From positions 1 through 64,000 of the forward strand of contig CALRJY020000035.1 in NCBI GenBank assembly GCA_943367715.1: a DNA stretch of 64,000 bases. Direction: 5' to 3'. Under the pieces are notes generated by a model. It saw only the letters and a program-made list of their open reading frames with translations, did no database searches and had not been told where the DNA came from. Position 1 is the first letter of the stretch. Every line of letters begins with the position of its first letter. This document shows, in pieces, positions 32,714-40,276 of this stretch. Source of the stretch: JAEYXS01 sp943367715. GTDB lineage: Bacteria > Verrucomicrobiota > Verrucomicrobiia > Limisphaerales > JAEYXS01. The position numbers and the translations under genes were made by a program.

Positions 32714-33772
32714 TCAATCTTGGGCGTTCACCGTCCACGCACCGGATTGCAGATCAAAGTTCGCGTTCGTACGGCCCAAGGCCTGACGACGATTCATGGA
32801 TTCCGCATGGCCATCCATGAACAGATAGTTATACATATCCTTGCCATGCAGCGTTTCACCCGTGTTGTTGCTGGTGAACTGCGTGGTGTTCGTGCCGCCG
32901 TCATAATGGGCGTTTTCATGGGGGATTTCCGCCCAATCCACACTGCCCAGGTAATTGGAGGCCGAGATGCGCTCCGTGTGCGTGAACGTGCCGGTGGAGT
33001 CTTGCACCATGGCTTCATTCACCGAGTATTGGTGGCGGATCTTGCTCAAACGGCTGGCCGTCGGCAGATCATCAGGCGTGCCGCCGCGGAAACCCCAGAA
33101 GCCACCGTTCAAACCAGTACCGCCCACAGCGGGTTCGGTTTGCCGCAGAACCAGGCCCACGGCCGTGCGCATGCCCGGGTTCGGCGGCCAGTCTCCAGCA
33201 CCCGTGGTGTTGAAGTTAAACGTTGCCGTCTTGCCCATGTTGTTCTGAGGCATGGAGTAGGACCGGCGCACACCGCGCCAGGCGTTGGCCCCTTCCGCAT
33301 TGTTGTAATCATCCAAGGCCGGTGCCCGGTCCGCCGGGCAGAGCGCCCACTTCATGGCGATCGGCTTGTTCTGCGCCCCCGTCACCGTCGGGTTCCAGTC
33401 GATGCGCCAGGTGCACTGGCCGTCATACAGGCTGTAGGGTGCGCCCATGTAGCCCATGATGTAATCATCCCAGCTCCAGTGATCGCCTTCGCCCGGTTCA
33501 CCGGCGAGGGCCGCATTCACTTTCCGGAAGCGGGTATAGGGAATCTTCTGTTTGTTATCCGCCAGATACATGCCCTGGCCCAAGGCCATTTGCTTCAGGT
33601 TGTTCAGGCACTTGCCGCCCATGGCGCGTTGCTTGGCTTTGGCCAGCGCCGGCAGGAGCATGCCCGCCAGAATGGCGATGATGGCGATCACGACCAGCAG
33701 CTCGATCAGGGTAAAGCCCTTCAGGAGGCTGCGTCTGCTCGTCAGCAGACCGGTTTTGATGGTAGAGTTCAT
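32714..33772 (-). CDS. Type II-like pseudopilin, cassette 2
   Basis: A 352-aa paralogue of the gene at 29277. The basic leader ends RRSLLKG, followed by FTLIELLVVIAIIAILAGML. CLNNLKQMALGQGMYLADNK and the C-terminal HGKDMYNYLFMDGHAE are shared. Much of the middle is alignable by eye (SWDDYIMGYMGAPYSLYDGQ, RRSYSMPQNNMGKTA). The ATG at 33772 is chosen over the open frame to 33940 because the leader matches the paralogue. It is 38 nt downstream of its lipoprotein partner. The function is as for cassette 1. Confidence 0.88.
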   Translation of the reverse strand: MNSTIKTGLLTSRRSLLKGFTLIELLVVIAIIAILAGMLLPALAKAKQRAMGGKCLNNLKQMALGQGMYLADNKQKIPYTRFRKVNAALAGEPGEGDHWSWDDYIMGYMGAPYSLYDGQCTWRIDWNPTVTGAQNKPIAMKWALCPADRAPALDDYNNAEGANAWRGVRRSYSMPQNNMGKTATFNFNTTGAGDWPPNPGMRTAVGLVLRQTEPAVGGTGLNGGFWGFRGGTPDDLPTASRLSKIRHQYSVNEAMVQDSTGTFTHTERISASNYLGSVDWAEIPHENAHYDGGTNTTQFTSNNTGETLHGKDMYNYLFMDGHAESMNRRQALGRTNANFDLQSGAWTVNAQD

Positions 33773-33810
33773 AGGGGTGGTTTCTTTCCGTTTCAGGGGA
33801 AAAATCATTA

Positions 33811-34293
33811 TTATTTGGGAGCGAGCGATACTTTGCGGGTGGTGGGGTCTAATACAAATTTCTGGCCTTCCGGGGCCGCCGGCAGGCGCGTGATCATGCG
33901 CATGGTCACGAGCTGGTTCAGATTCGTCAGCTCCGGCCACTGCGGATTGTTCACCGTATCCGCGGCGTAGCTGGCGCGTTGACGTTCATAACCCGCGACC
34001 AGCCCTTCCATGTGCTGCATCAGCGAGATCGTCTTGCCATCCGGATCCTTGAATTCCTTCGGCTCCGGTTCATTGGCAGCGGCCGCCGGCATGATGGCGG
34101 CTCCCGGTGCCGGGGGAGGTGCGGCGTCCGGAGGCGGAGTAGGTGCGGCGGCTTTGTTCAATTCCACCCCACCACCAGGGCCCGGAGGCGGAGGAGGAGG
34201 TGCGACCACAGAGGTGTCATCGCCACCCTTGCCACACCCCGTGGCAATAATTAATCCCAACGTCAGGAGACACAATGTATGCGTTATCTTCAT
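33811..34293 (-). CDS. Lipoprotein partner of pseudopilin, cassette 2
   Basis: A 160-aa predicted lipoprotein with lipobox around ATGC (Cys at about 20). It is a paralogue of the gene at 30352: shared DDTSVVAPPP, a Pro/Ala-rich linker, EPEPKEFKDPDGKTISLMQH, LNQLVTMRMITRLPAAPEGQ and a final KFVLDPTTRKVSL. The ATG at 34293 puts the signal peptide at the N-terminus (MKITHTLCLLTLGLII). Same strand and spacing as in cassette 1. Confidence 0.8.
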   Translation of the reverse strand: MKITHTLCLLTLGLIIATGCGKGGDDTSVVAPPPPPPGPGGGVELNKAAAPTPPPDAAPPPAPGAAIMPAAAANEPEPKEFKDPDGKTISLMQHMEGLVAGYERQRASYAADTVNNPQWPELTNLNQLVTMRMITRLPAAPEGQKFVLDPTTRKVSLAPK

Positions 34294-34332
34294 GAGAATA
34301 CGGACACCATAGACCAAGTAATCGAATCACGT

Positions 34333-34353
34333 CATTAGGCACTTTGGGTGATT
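34333..34353 (-). promoter_or_regulatory. Conserved 21-bp upstream box, cassette 2
   Basis: Partner of the box at 30859-30879, differing only in two adjacent bases. It lies 40 bp upstream of the lipoprotein ATG. Confidence 0.5.
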
Positions 34354-34496
34354 TTGCTTATGCCGATTTTATATAATCACAATATCTAATTGATACGTTT
34401 TTCATTATTCCAAAATCTACTTAATCACACCTTCCGCGAAGCTCTGCTGGCGCGTGAGCCGTCCCAACCCCGCAGCAACTTCCGCAGGGTAAGTAG

Positions 34497-34676
34497 AAGA
34501 GGGGGAAGCAAGTCCGGGGAGGGACGAAAGAGCCGGGGTGATGATTTCAGCGGTGGAGCAGATAGTGCCGGGGCGCAGCGAAAGGGTCTATCGTCCCTGC
34601 CGGGACTGGTGGGGTTGGGAATGCCTTACCCACCAACGAAAAATGGTGGGCTACCTGCTTCCGCCCTCCGGGCTGA
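34497..34676. repeat. Nested-hairpin element, copy 5 (inverted, rearranged)
   Basis: The inner part is in the opposite orientation to copies 1-4: GCAAGTCC.GGGAGGGACGAAAG, then GATGATTTCAGCGG, CGTCCCTGCCGGGACT, GGGAATGCCTTACCCACCA. It nevertheless ends with CCGCCCTCCGGGCTGAAAAA, which in the other copies sits at the opposite end. The outer left arm is missing. It looks like an inverted, partly deleted copy. Confidence 0.8.
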
Positions 34677-34858
34677 AAAACCTCACCACCTGAATAAAGC
34701 GCGCCGTCGACGCGATGATCGCCCCGGGCTTCGTCTCACTCCTCACCTCACCCGGTTCCGCTGGGGCGGAACCGACCTCTCCTCGTGGAGACGAGAGTTC
34801 ACATTTAAAGCGCTTCTGCCTTTTCTGCTCAGCCATACATAGTTCCTGATAGGCTCTA

Positions 34859-34898
34859 CAAAAAAAACGCCCCGTGAGATCAACTCTCACGGGGCGTC
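34859..34898 (-). terminator. Intrinsic terminator after secG
   Basis: Stem ACGCCCCGTGAGA/TCTCACGGGGCGT with a 5-nt loop, followed on the minus strand by a U run. It ends the pgk-tpiA-secG operon. Confidence 0.9.
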
Positions 34899-34918
34899 CT
34901 GAAATCTGTCAGCGCGGG

Positions 34919-35434
34919 TTACTTCGGCGCGGTCGGCGTGGCGCCGGGGAACAGCGATTCACCCGGAGCCGTGGGCGTAGCGCCTGGCGCCGTCGGGGTT
35001 GCCCCCGGGAAGAGCGACTCGCCCGGTGCGGTCGGCGTGGCGCCCGGGAATCCAGCGGGTTCCACCGGTTTCGCGGGAGCCGTGGCCTTCGGCAGGCCCA
35101 CATTCGTATTCACCGTCGTCGCCGTCGGGGCGGCGGGCGTGGTGACGGCTGCTTGCTGCAGGGCCTTGTTAAACTTCTGGTTGCCGGCGTTGGCCTCGTT
35201 CGTCTTCAAGACCGAGAGCAGCAGGCACGTGCACAGGAACGTCCCGGCCGCATACCGCGTGGCCATCGTCAGCACGTTGCCCGAGCCCGCGCCCATCACG
35301 GCATCCGTCATGCCCCCGCCGAAGGCGGTGCCTGCGCCCGCGTCCTTCTTCGGCAACTGGATCAGCACCAGCAAGCCCAGCAACAAACAGGTGAACAACA
35401 ACAACACCGTCAAAAATCCGATCAATATGCTCAT
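34919..35434 (-). CDS. secG: SecG preprotein translocase subunit with repeat-bearing tail
   Basis: A small subunit of the SecYEG channel that assists protein export at the inner membrane. Residues 1-80 show the family pattern: first transmembrane helix (ILIGFLTVLLLFTCLLLGLL), then LIQLPKKDAGAGTAFGGG, then the second helix (AAGTFLCTCLLLSVL). At 171 aa it is much longer than usual (75-120 aa). The extra C-terminus is Ala/Pro/Thr-rich and contains repeats of SLFPGATPTAPG. It lies 13 nt downstream of tpiA; the gene order pgk-tpiA-secG is common in bacteria. Confidence 0.9.
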   Translation of the reverse strand: MSILIGFLTVLLLFTCLLLGLLVLIQLPKKDAGAGTAFGGGMTDAVMGAGSGNVLTMATRYAAGTFLCTCLLLSVLKTNEANAGNQKFNKALQQAAVTTPAAPTATTVNTNVGLPKATAPAKPVEPAGFPGATPTAPGESLFPGATPTAPGATPTAPGESLFPGATPTAPK

Positions 35435-35447
35435 AATATAATATCCG

Positions 35448-36212
35448 TTAAATTGAGTTTTTTACCAGTTCCGTGAAACCGCGCAACTCCAAGGAAGCAC
35501 CGCCCACGAGGGCGCCGTCCACATCGGGTTTGCCCAGGATCTCCCGGACATTGTTGGGTTTCACACTGCCACCGTATTGGATCCGCACCTTCTTCGCCAC
35601 GCCTTCGTCATACAGACCCGCGATCTCCTTGCGGATGAACGCGTGCACTTCCTGCGCCTGCTCCGCCGTCGCCGTCTTGCCCGTGCCGATGGCCCACACC
35701 GGCTCATACGCGATGACCACTTCTTCCATCTGCGCCTTGGAGATGCCCTCCAAGCTGCCCTTGAGTTGGTTGCTCACGATATGTTCCGTCTGACCGGCTT
35801 CACGCTCGGCGAGGAGTTCGCCCACGCAGATGATCGGCTTGATGGACGCCGCGAGAGCCGCCAACGCCTTCTTCGCGACCAATTCGTTCGATTCCTTCTG
35901 GTACATCCGGCGTTCGCTGTGACCGAGGATCACGTAACGCACCGAGAATTCCTTCAACATCCCCGTCGCGATCTCACCCGTGTAAGCGCCGCCGTTGTGC
36001 TCGCTCATATTCTGCGCGCCCAGGCGGATGTTGCTATCCACGATCACCTTCGAGACTTCGCTCAAGGCCGTGAACGGCGGGCAGACGACCACGTCCACTT
36101 CCTTCACGCCCGCGAGGTCGCGCTTCAAGCCCTGGACCAGGTCCAGCGCCTCGGCGACCGTCTTGTTCATCTTCCAATTGCCCGCGATGATCAGTTTGCG
36201 TTCTTTGTCCAT
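35448..36212 (-). CDS. tpiA: Triosephosphate isomerase
   Basis: Interconverts dihydroxyacetone phosphate and glyceraldehyde 3-phosphate in glycolysis; cytosolic TIM barrel. The 254 aa are of normal length. Active-site residues are Asn12 and Lys14 (GNWKMN), His98 (LGHSERR) and Glu170 (AYEPVWAIGTG). The phosphate-binding end has QYGGSVKPNN and VGGASL. Co-directional with pgk, 25 nt downstream of it. Confidence 0.97.
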   Translation of the reverse strand: MDKERKLIIAGNWKMNKTVAEALDLVQGLKRDLAGVKEVDVVVCPPFTALSEVSKVIVDSNIRLGAQNMSEHNGGAYTGEIATGMLKEFSVRYVILGHSERRMYQKESNELVAKKALAALAASIKPIICVGELLAEREAGQTEHIVSNQLKGSLEGISKAQMEEVVIAYEPVWAIGTGKTATAEQAQEVHAFIRKEIAGLYDEGVAKKVRIQYGGSVKPNNVREILGKPDVDGALVGGASLELRGFTELVKNSI

Positions 36213-36237
36213 GTGCGTGTCTCTCGTTGAAAATTGC

Positions 36238-37494
36238 TTACTTGTTGCTCAAAGCCGCCACACCGGGCAGTTCCGCGCCTTCGAGGAATTCGAGGCTCGC
36301 GCCGCCGCCCGTGCTCATAAACGTCACCTTGTCACCCAGCCCGGCCTTGTTCAGCGCCTTCACGCTGTCGCCACCGCCGATGATCGTCTTCGCGCCGTTC
36401 TTCTCCGTGGCTTCCACCACGGCGAGAGCCACTGCGTTCGTGCCTTCCGCGAAACGCTTGTCCTCGAACATGCCCATCGGCCCGTTCCAGAGCACCGTCT
36501 TCGCACCCTTCACCACTTCGGCATAACGCTTGGCCGTGGCCGGTCCGATATCAAAACCTTCGTCGTTCTCCGGGATGTCAGAAGCTGTGTTCACCTTCGG
36601 ATTCACGAACTCGAACACCGGCTTGCCCTTCTTGTTCAATTTGCCCGTATCCGTGGGCGTGGCGATGATGTTATCCGTCGGCAACAGGAACTTCACACCG
36701 CGATCAGCAGCCTTCGCCAAGGCGCGCACGGCGACGTTAATCGCGTCCTTTTCCACCAGCGATTTGCCCGTCTGATACCCCATCGCGAGCTTGAACGTAT
36801 ACGCCATCGCGCCGCCGATCAGGATCGTGTCCGCCTTCTCGAGCAAACGATCGATCACCTTGATCTTGTCGGAAACCTTGGCGCCACCGAGGATCACCAC
36901 GAACGGACTCGCCGGAGATTCCAGCTCATCACCCAAAAACTTCAATTCACGCTCCATGAGCAAACCGGCCGCGCATTTGCCACCGCGCTTGGCGATGACT
37001 TGGGCGATGCCCGCTGTGGAAGCATGCGCGCGATGCGCCGCCCCGAACGCGTCATTCACATAGAGGTCGGCATTCGCCGCCAGCTTCTCGGCGAACGCGG
37101 CGTCATTTGCCTCTTCCTCATTGTAATAACGCACGTTCTCCAGCACCAAAATATCGCCCTCCTGCATCGCGCCCACCGTCTGCGCCACCTTGTCACCGAT
37201 GCAATCATCCACAAACGCCACCGGGCGACCGAGCATATCCGCCAGCTTCACCGCCACCGGGCGGAGTGACATGGACGGCTCGCGCTGCCCCTTCGGACGG
37301 CCCAGATGCGCGGCCAAAATGATCTTCGCGCCACCCTTCACCAGCAGGTCCAGAGTAGGCAGCGTTTCCTTGATGCGCGTGATGTCATTGATGACCATCT
37401 GGCCATCCTTGTCTTCCATCGGCACATTGTAATCCACGCGTACAAAAACCCGCTTGCCGCGCACATTCAGATCATTAACCGTCAATTTAGCCAT
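36238..37494 (-). CDS. pgk: Phosphoglycerate kinase
   Basis: Transfers phosphate from 1,3-bisphosphoglycerate to ADP in glycolysis; cytosolic monomer of two domains. The 418 aa show RVDYNVPM near residue 20, AHLGRPKG near 62, the hinge region GGAKVSDK near 215 and the C-terminal nucleotide-site motif GGGDSVKALNKAG followed by STGGGASLEFLEG. First gene of the pgk-tpiA-secG operon. Confidence 0.97.
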   Translation of the reverse strand: MAKLTVNDLNVRGKRVFVRVDYNVPMEDKDGQMVINDITRIKETLPTLDLLVKGGAKIILAAHLGRPKGQREPSMSLRPVAVKLADMLGRPVAFVDDCIGDKVAQTVGAMQEGDILVLENVRYYNEEEANDAAFAEKLAANADLYVNDAFGAAHRAHASTAGIAQVIAKRGGKCAAGLLMERELKFLGDELESPASPFVVILGGAKVSDKIKVIDRLLEKADTILIGGAMAYTFKLAMGYQTGKSLVEKDAINVAVRALAKAADRGVKFLLPTDNIIATPTDTGKLNKKGKPVFEFVNPKVNTASDIPENDEGFDIGPATAKRYAEVVKGAKTVLWNGPMGMFEDKRFAEGTNAVALAVVEATEKNGAKTIIGGGDSVKALNKAGLGDKVTFMSTGGGASLEFLEGAELPGVAALSNK

Positions 37495-38151
37495 AAATCA
37501 CCTTAACAAAATAGGTCGGGGAGCATAACGAAAGGTTTTTGGCAGTCAAAGCCCGATTTTCCCCATTTCCAATCGCCCTCGTCCTGAACCCCGCGCCGAT
37601 AGGTCGGGGCGTCGTCGTCCTTCGTCCTCGCCCCAAAATCGTAGCCGTCCCGCATGCGGGATGAGGAGGCGGAACTGACCAACCCTTTGGAGTGCGGAGG
37701 CTTGCCTCCGCTTTCCGCCCGAGGCGGCTTGACGCCTCGAACTCCCCAAAGTGCTGCCGGTTTCCAGCCGGCAGTGCATCCTCCGGCGGATACTTCCGCC
37801 GCCAACCAACCTTTCGACGGTGGGCCGTAGTGGCCGCCGGTGCAACCGGTCTCCCTTCTCCATTCCTGATTCCAAACCTGATCTTCATGCCACCATCATA
37901 GAGAGGGGGGTAGGACATCCGCTGTCCTAGGTCCTTTTCCCTTAAAAATATTTAAAAACACTGCAACCTGCTCATATCCAATAGGTTGAGCTGCAAAACA
38001 GCCCCTAGATTCCATAAATTCCCCAAAATAATCCGCGCCAAACAGCGAAAGTTTACCCGGCTCCAGTCGGGGATGCGTCACCCCGTCTCCGTAGCCTTCC
38101 GCCTGCCAGTCGGCGGGAGTGTAATTTAAAGTGGGTGCGCTCAATCGCCTG
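37495..38151. other. Intergenic region with short repeats, no gene
   Basis: The region upstream of pgk, about 650 bp. It contains a REP-like block at 37641-37679 (CCGTCCCGCATGCGGGATGA then GGCGGAACTGAC), also seen after the tandem paralogues. A hairpin at 37754-37774 (CTGCCGGTTTCCAGCCGGCA...) matches the one inside the MITE at 19173. The open frames here are high-GC shadows. Confidence 0.55.
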
Positions 38152-38254
38152 TTCAACCCGGAGGGTTGAAAGAAAGTAGCCGGAGGTTGAACCCACTGTG
38201 GCGGGTGATACCTCCGGAGAAGTGGGATTTAGAAAACGCATCCTGAAGGGATGC
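38152..38254. repeat. Three-hairpin interspersed repeat
   Basis: Three successive hairpins: TTCAACCCGGAGGGTTGAA (38152-38170), a longer stem with CCGGAGGT...ACCTCCGG (38179-38217) and GCATCCTGAAGGGATGC (38238-38254). From memory this layout recurs in many verrucomicrobial and planctomycete genomes; only one copy is in this window. Confidence 0.6.
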
Positions 38255-38304
38255 CAGAATTCCCCTCGCACTGAGCGTGCACCACTTCCCGCCCCCATCC
38301 CCCA

Positions 38305-38332
38305 CCTCGGCACTTGTGTACAAGTGCCGAGG
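38305..38332. repeat. Strong palindromic hairpin
   Basis: CCTCGGCACTTGT and ACAAGTGCCGAGG form a perfect 13-bp stem with a 2-bp centre. There is no T run, so it is not a canonical terminator. It could be a protein-binding operator or a recombination site. Confidence 0.5.
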
Positions 38333-38489
38333 TATTCTACCGATTTCCCCGAAGCACGCCACCTGTGCCGGGGTCGGCCGTCCGCCGTAACCACAAACGC
38401 TGCCTTCACCCTCTTATACTCACCTCCATTACCCCCTCTCGGATTATCCGCATTGACCCACCACCTTACCGCCCCGAATAATTCCACCC

Positions 38490-38837
38490 ATGCCCCTGCC
38501 GCCCGCCCAACTCCAAGCCTGCCTGCAAGCCGTCGGTGTCTTCATCGAGAAACGACGGCCGCCTGCGCATCTCCGTTCCCAAGTGGACATCCGCGCCGAC
38601 ATCAACGGCTCAGAAGTGGTGATCTACCATCTGCGCCCTCACTTTCAGGAGACAAGTCGGATACTCGAATTGCCCTTCGCCAAAACCAAATGGATCGATG
38701 CCCACCAGGTCTGGCGTCTCTCCTGGATGCGCGCGAGCGGAAAGTGGAATGCCTACCAACCCTTCCCCGAAGCCAAGACCATCGAAGCCATCCTGAAGGA
38801 AGTGGACCGCGACCCGCACGGCTGCTTCTTCGGCTAA
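38490..38837 (+). CDS. DUF3024 family protein
   Basis: A 115-aa cytosolic protein resembling DUF3024 (PF11225). Features are a helical N-terminus (ACLQAVGVFIEKRRPPAHLR), strands around IRADINGSEVVIYHLRP, and IDAHQVWRLSWMRASGKWNA with the C-terminal FPEAKTIEAILKEVDRD. The function is unknown; members occur as small stand-alone proteins. Its stop codon abuts the degraded MITE copy at 38840. Confidence 0.75.
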   Translation: MPLPPAQLQACLQAVGVFIEKRRPPAHLRSQVDIRADINGSEVVIYHLRPHFQETSRILELPFAKTKWIDAHQVWRLSWMRASGKWNAYQPFPEAKTIEAILKEVDRDPHGCFFG

Positions 38838-38839
38838 GC

Positions 38840-38949
38840 TTTGGTGAGCCACGACGAAACCCGCGACCCGTGCTGCCGGATTCCAGCCGGCAGTCCGCGC
38901 CGTCCGCCGTAGCCAGCAACGCTTGCCCTCACCCACTTTTAATCACCCC
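38840..38949. mobile_element. Degraded second copy of the 135-bp MITE
   Basis: Interior matches 19117-19251: GACGAA.C.CGCGAC.CGTG, the hairpin at 38873-38893, CAGTCCGCG.CG.CCGCCGTAGCC. The right end CCTCACCCACTTTTAATCAC (38927-38949) is a diverged form of the 24-bp end. The left end is eroded, leaving only TTTGGTGAG next to the preceding stop codon. Confidence 0.7.
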
Positions 38950-38959
38950 GGTTTGAACT

Positions 38960-39239
38960 CCCTCCCCGTTTGACGGCGGAGGAGCGCGGGCTGTCTCAAC
39001 CCGCAGTCCCGCACGGGGGATACCTGAGCAAAGCTGGTTTCATCATGGCCGAGGCGTTAGCGCCTGTCGTGAACTTGTGCCGGTGATTAAGCGGTGTTGA
39101 CGTTCAGCAACATGGGCGCGCTTCTTTATCAGGCGGAGCGTGGGCGGTTTACCCCGTGCCAGGAGGTCGGGGCTCGCCCACAGCAACTCACCTGAGCAAA
39201 GGCGGACCGATTTCGCCGACCAATCTCCCGCCCGCAGCG
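38960..39239. other. Intergenic region, nothing recognised
   Basis: No credible open frame. Short inverted repeats occur around the GAGCAAAG segments but no family was identified. Confidence 0.4.
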
Positions 39240-39320
39240 CTCACCCGCTTTTGATAGCCCTGAACCTTCTTCCCGTTTGACGGGATACTTGAGAGCGGGT
39301 TTCTTTTGTAACACAACGCC

Positions 39321-39634
39321 GGGTGTGATTAAAAGCGGGTGAGGCCGTTACCACGAGTCCCACAGGGACTTCCCGAAAATAGCCCGCCATTTTAATGGTG
39401 GGGAAAGGCGTCCCTCACCACCCAAGTCCCGGCAGGGACGAAAGAAACTTTCGCTACGCACCCATGCTCCCATCAACCGCTGAAATCATCGCCCCTTTCT
39501 TTCGTCCCTCCTGGACTCGTTCCGCCCTTCTCTGCACCCAACATTAACATGGTAGACTATTTTCTTTCGCCCTCCGGGCTGGACCGGGCGCGCACTTCAG
39601 ATAGCCCTTCCCTCACCCGTTTTAAATCACACCC
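39321..39634. mobile_element. Nested-hairpin element copy 6 enclosed by 24-bp inverted ends
   Basis: The hairpin core lies at 39355-39582, with the same order of parts as copy 1. It is bounded by 39321-39344 (begins GGGTGTGATT) and 39611-39634, which are inverted copies with 2 mismatches in 24 and the same motif as the ends of the MITE at 19117. Between core and right end is GACCGGGCGCGCACTTC, as in copy 3. No target duplication is visible next to these ends. Confidence 0.8.
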
Positions 39635-39662
39635 AGCGGGGGCGGCTGACCTCCCTTCCCGT

Positions 39663-39691
39663 TTGACGAATGCAAAGGCGAAAGGTTATCT
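39663..39691 (+). promoter_or_regulatory. Putative promoter of the lipoprotein operon
   Basis: TTGACG (39663-39668), 17-bp spacer, TTATCT (39686-39691), 35 bp before the ATG at 39726. The segment CCCGTTTGACG also follows the 24-bp-type motif at 38950 and 39260, so this promoter may derive from repeat DNA. Confidence 0.55.
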
Positions 39692-39725
39692 TTTATCCAT
39701 AGCAAGGACACCCCAGTGCCAGAGC

Positions 39726-40247
39726 ATGACTGAATATTCCAAACGCCGCCTCCAACAGACCAGCATCATCCTGACCTTGGCCTGGGTAATCGCTTTCAGC
39801 GTGTTGCTGACTGGCTGCTCGGACTCCGACTCCCGTAAAATTCCTCCATTGCTTAAAGCAGCCCGTCTCGCCTCTTTGCCAGCATCCGCCACCAACTTCT
39901 CCTACCATCATTGGAGCGGGTTTGGCACTGGCAACGCTTACATCCGCTTTGATGTCACCTCCGCCGACCTGAACCAGTTCCTGACCAATTCTCCGGCCCT
40001 GCGTGTCAACCCACCTATCGACCAGTTCGATCCCAAGTACCAGCACCTCTCCGTCCCACAGGAGTACCAACCCGGTTCACGCTCCCCGCAACATAGATAT
40101 TATCGCGAAGCACCTATGGACCCGCCTTGGTTTCAGCCCAACGTGACCGTGAAGGGTCGGCTGTATAAAATCGATTACAACCAGCACACCTGGCTGCTGA
40201 TCGATGAAGACAAACACATCGTGTGGATTTTTAGCTCCCGGGGTTAA
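39726..40247 (+). CDS. Hypothetical lipoprotein
   Basis: A 173-aa predicted lipoprotein (LTGC, Cys at about 30). The start is the ATG at 39726; the open frame runs back to 39549 but that part is translated repeat DNA. The mature domain has WSGFGTGNAYIRFDVTSADL, DPPWFQPNVTVKGRLYKID and LLIDEDKHIVWIFSS. This pattern occurs in hypothetical proteins of Planctomycetes and Verrucomicrobia; the function is unknown. First gene of a three-lipoprotein operon; the next ATG is 29 nt after the stop, and the two proteins share an MTEY start. Confidence 0.75.
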   Translation: MTEYSKRRLQQTSIILTLAWVIAFSVLLTGCSDSDSRKIPPLLKAARLASLPASATNFSYHHWSGFGTGNAYIRFDVTSADLNQFLTNSPALRVNPPIDQFDPKYQHLSVPQEYQPGSRSPQHRYYREAPMDPPWFQPNVTVKGRLYKIDYNQHTWLLIDEDKHIVWIFSSRG

Positions 40248-40276
40248 GGCTTGGCAAACACACATAAATTCAACCT

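Noticed and set aside
32720..33970. 416-codon plus-strand open frame
   Set aside because: Antisense to the second pseudopilin, whose prepilin signal and C-terminal motif are unmistakable.
34677..34858. Hairpins near 34750-34795 as a terminator or attachment site
   Set aside because: Two GC-rich stems are present but without a T run or direct repeats; no supporting context.
28960..39634. CRISPR array
   Set aside because: Repeats are about 230 nt, widely and irregularly spaced, and internally palindromic; there are no short uniform spacers and no cas genes.
39549..39725. Upstream extension of the lipoprotein gene at 39726
   Set aside because: The extra N-terminus is translated repeat DNA; the signal peptide begins at 39726.
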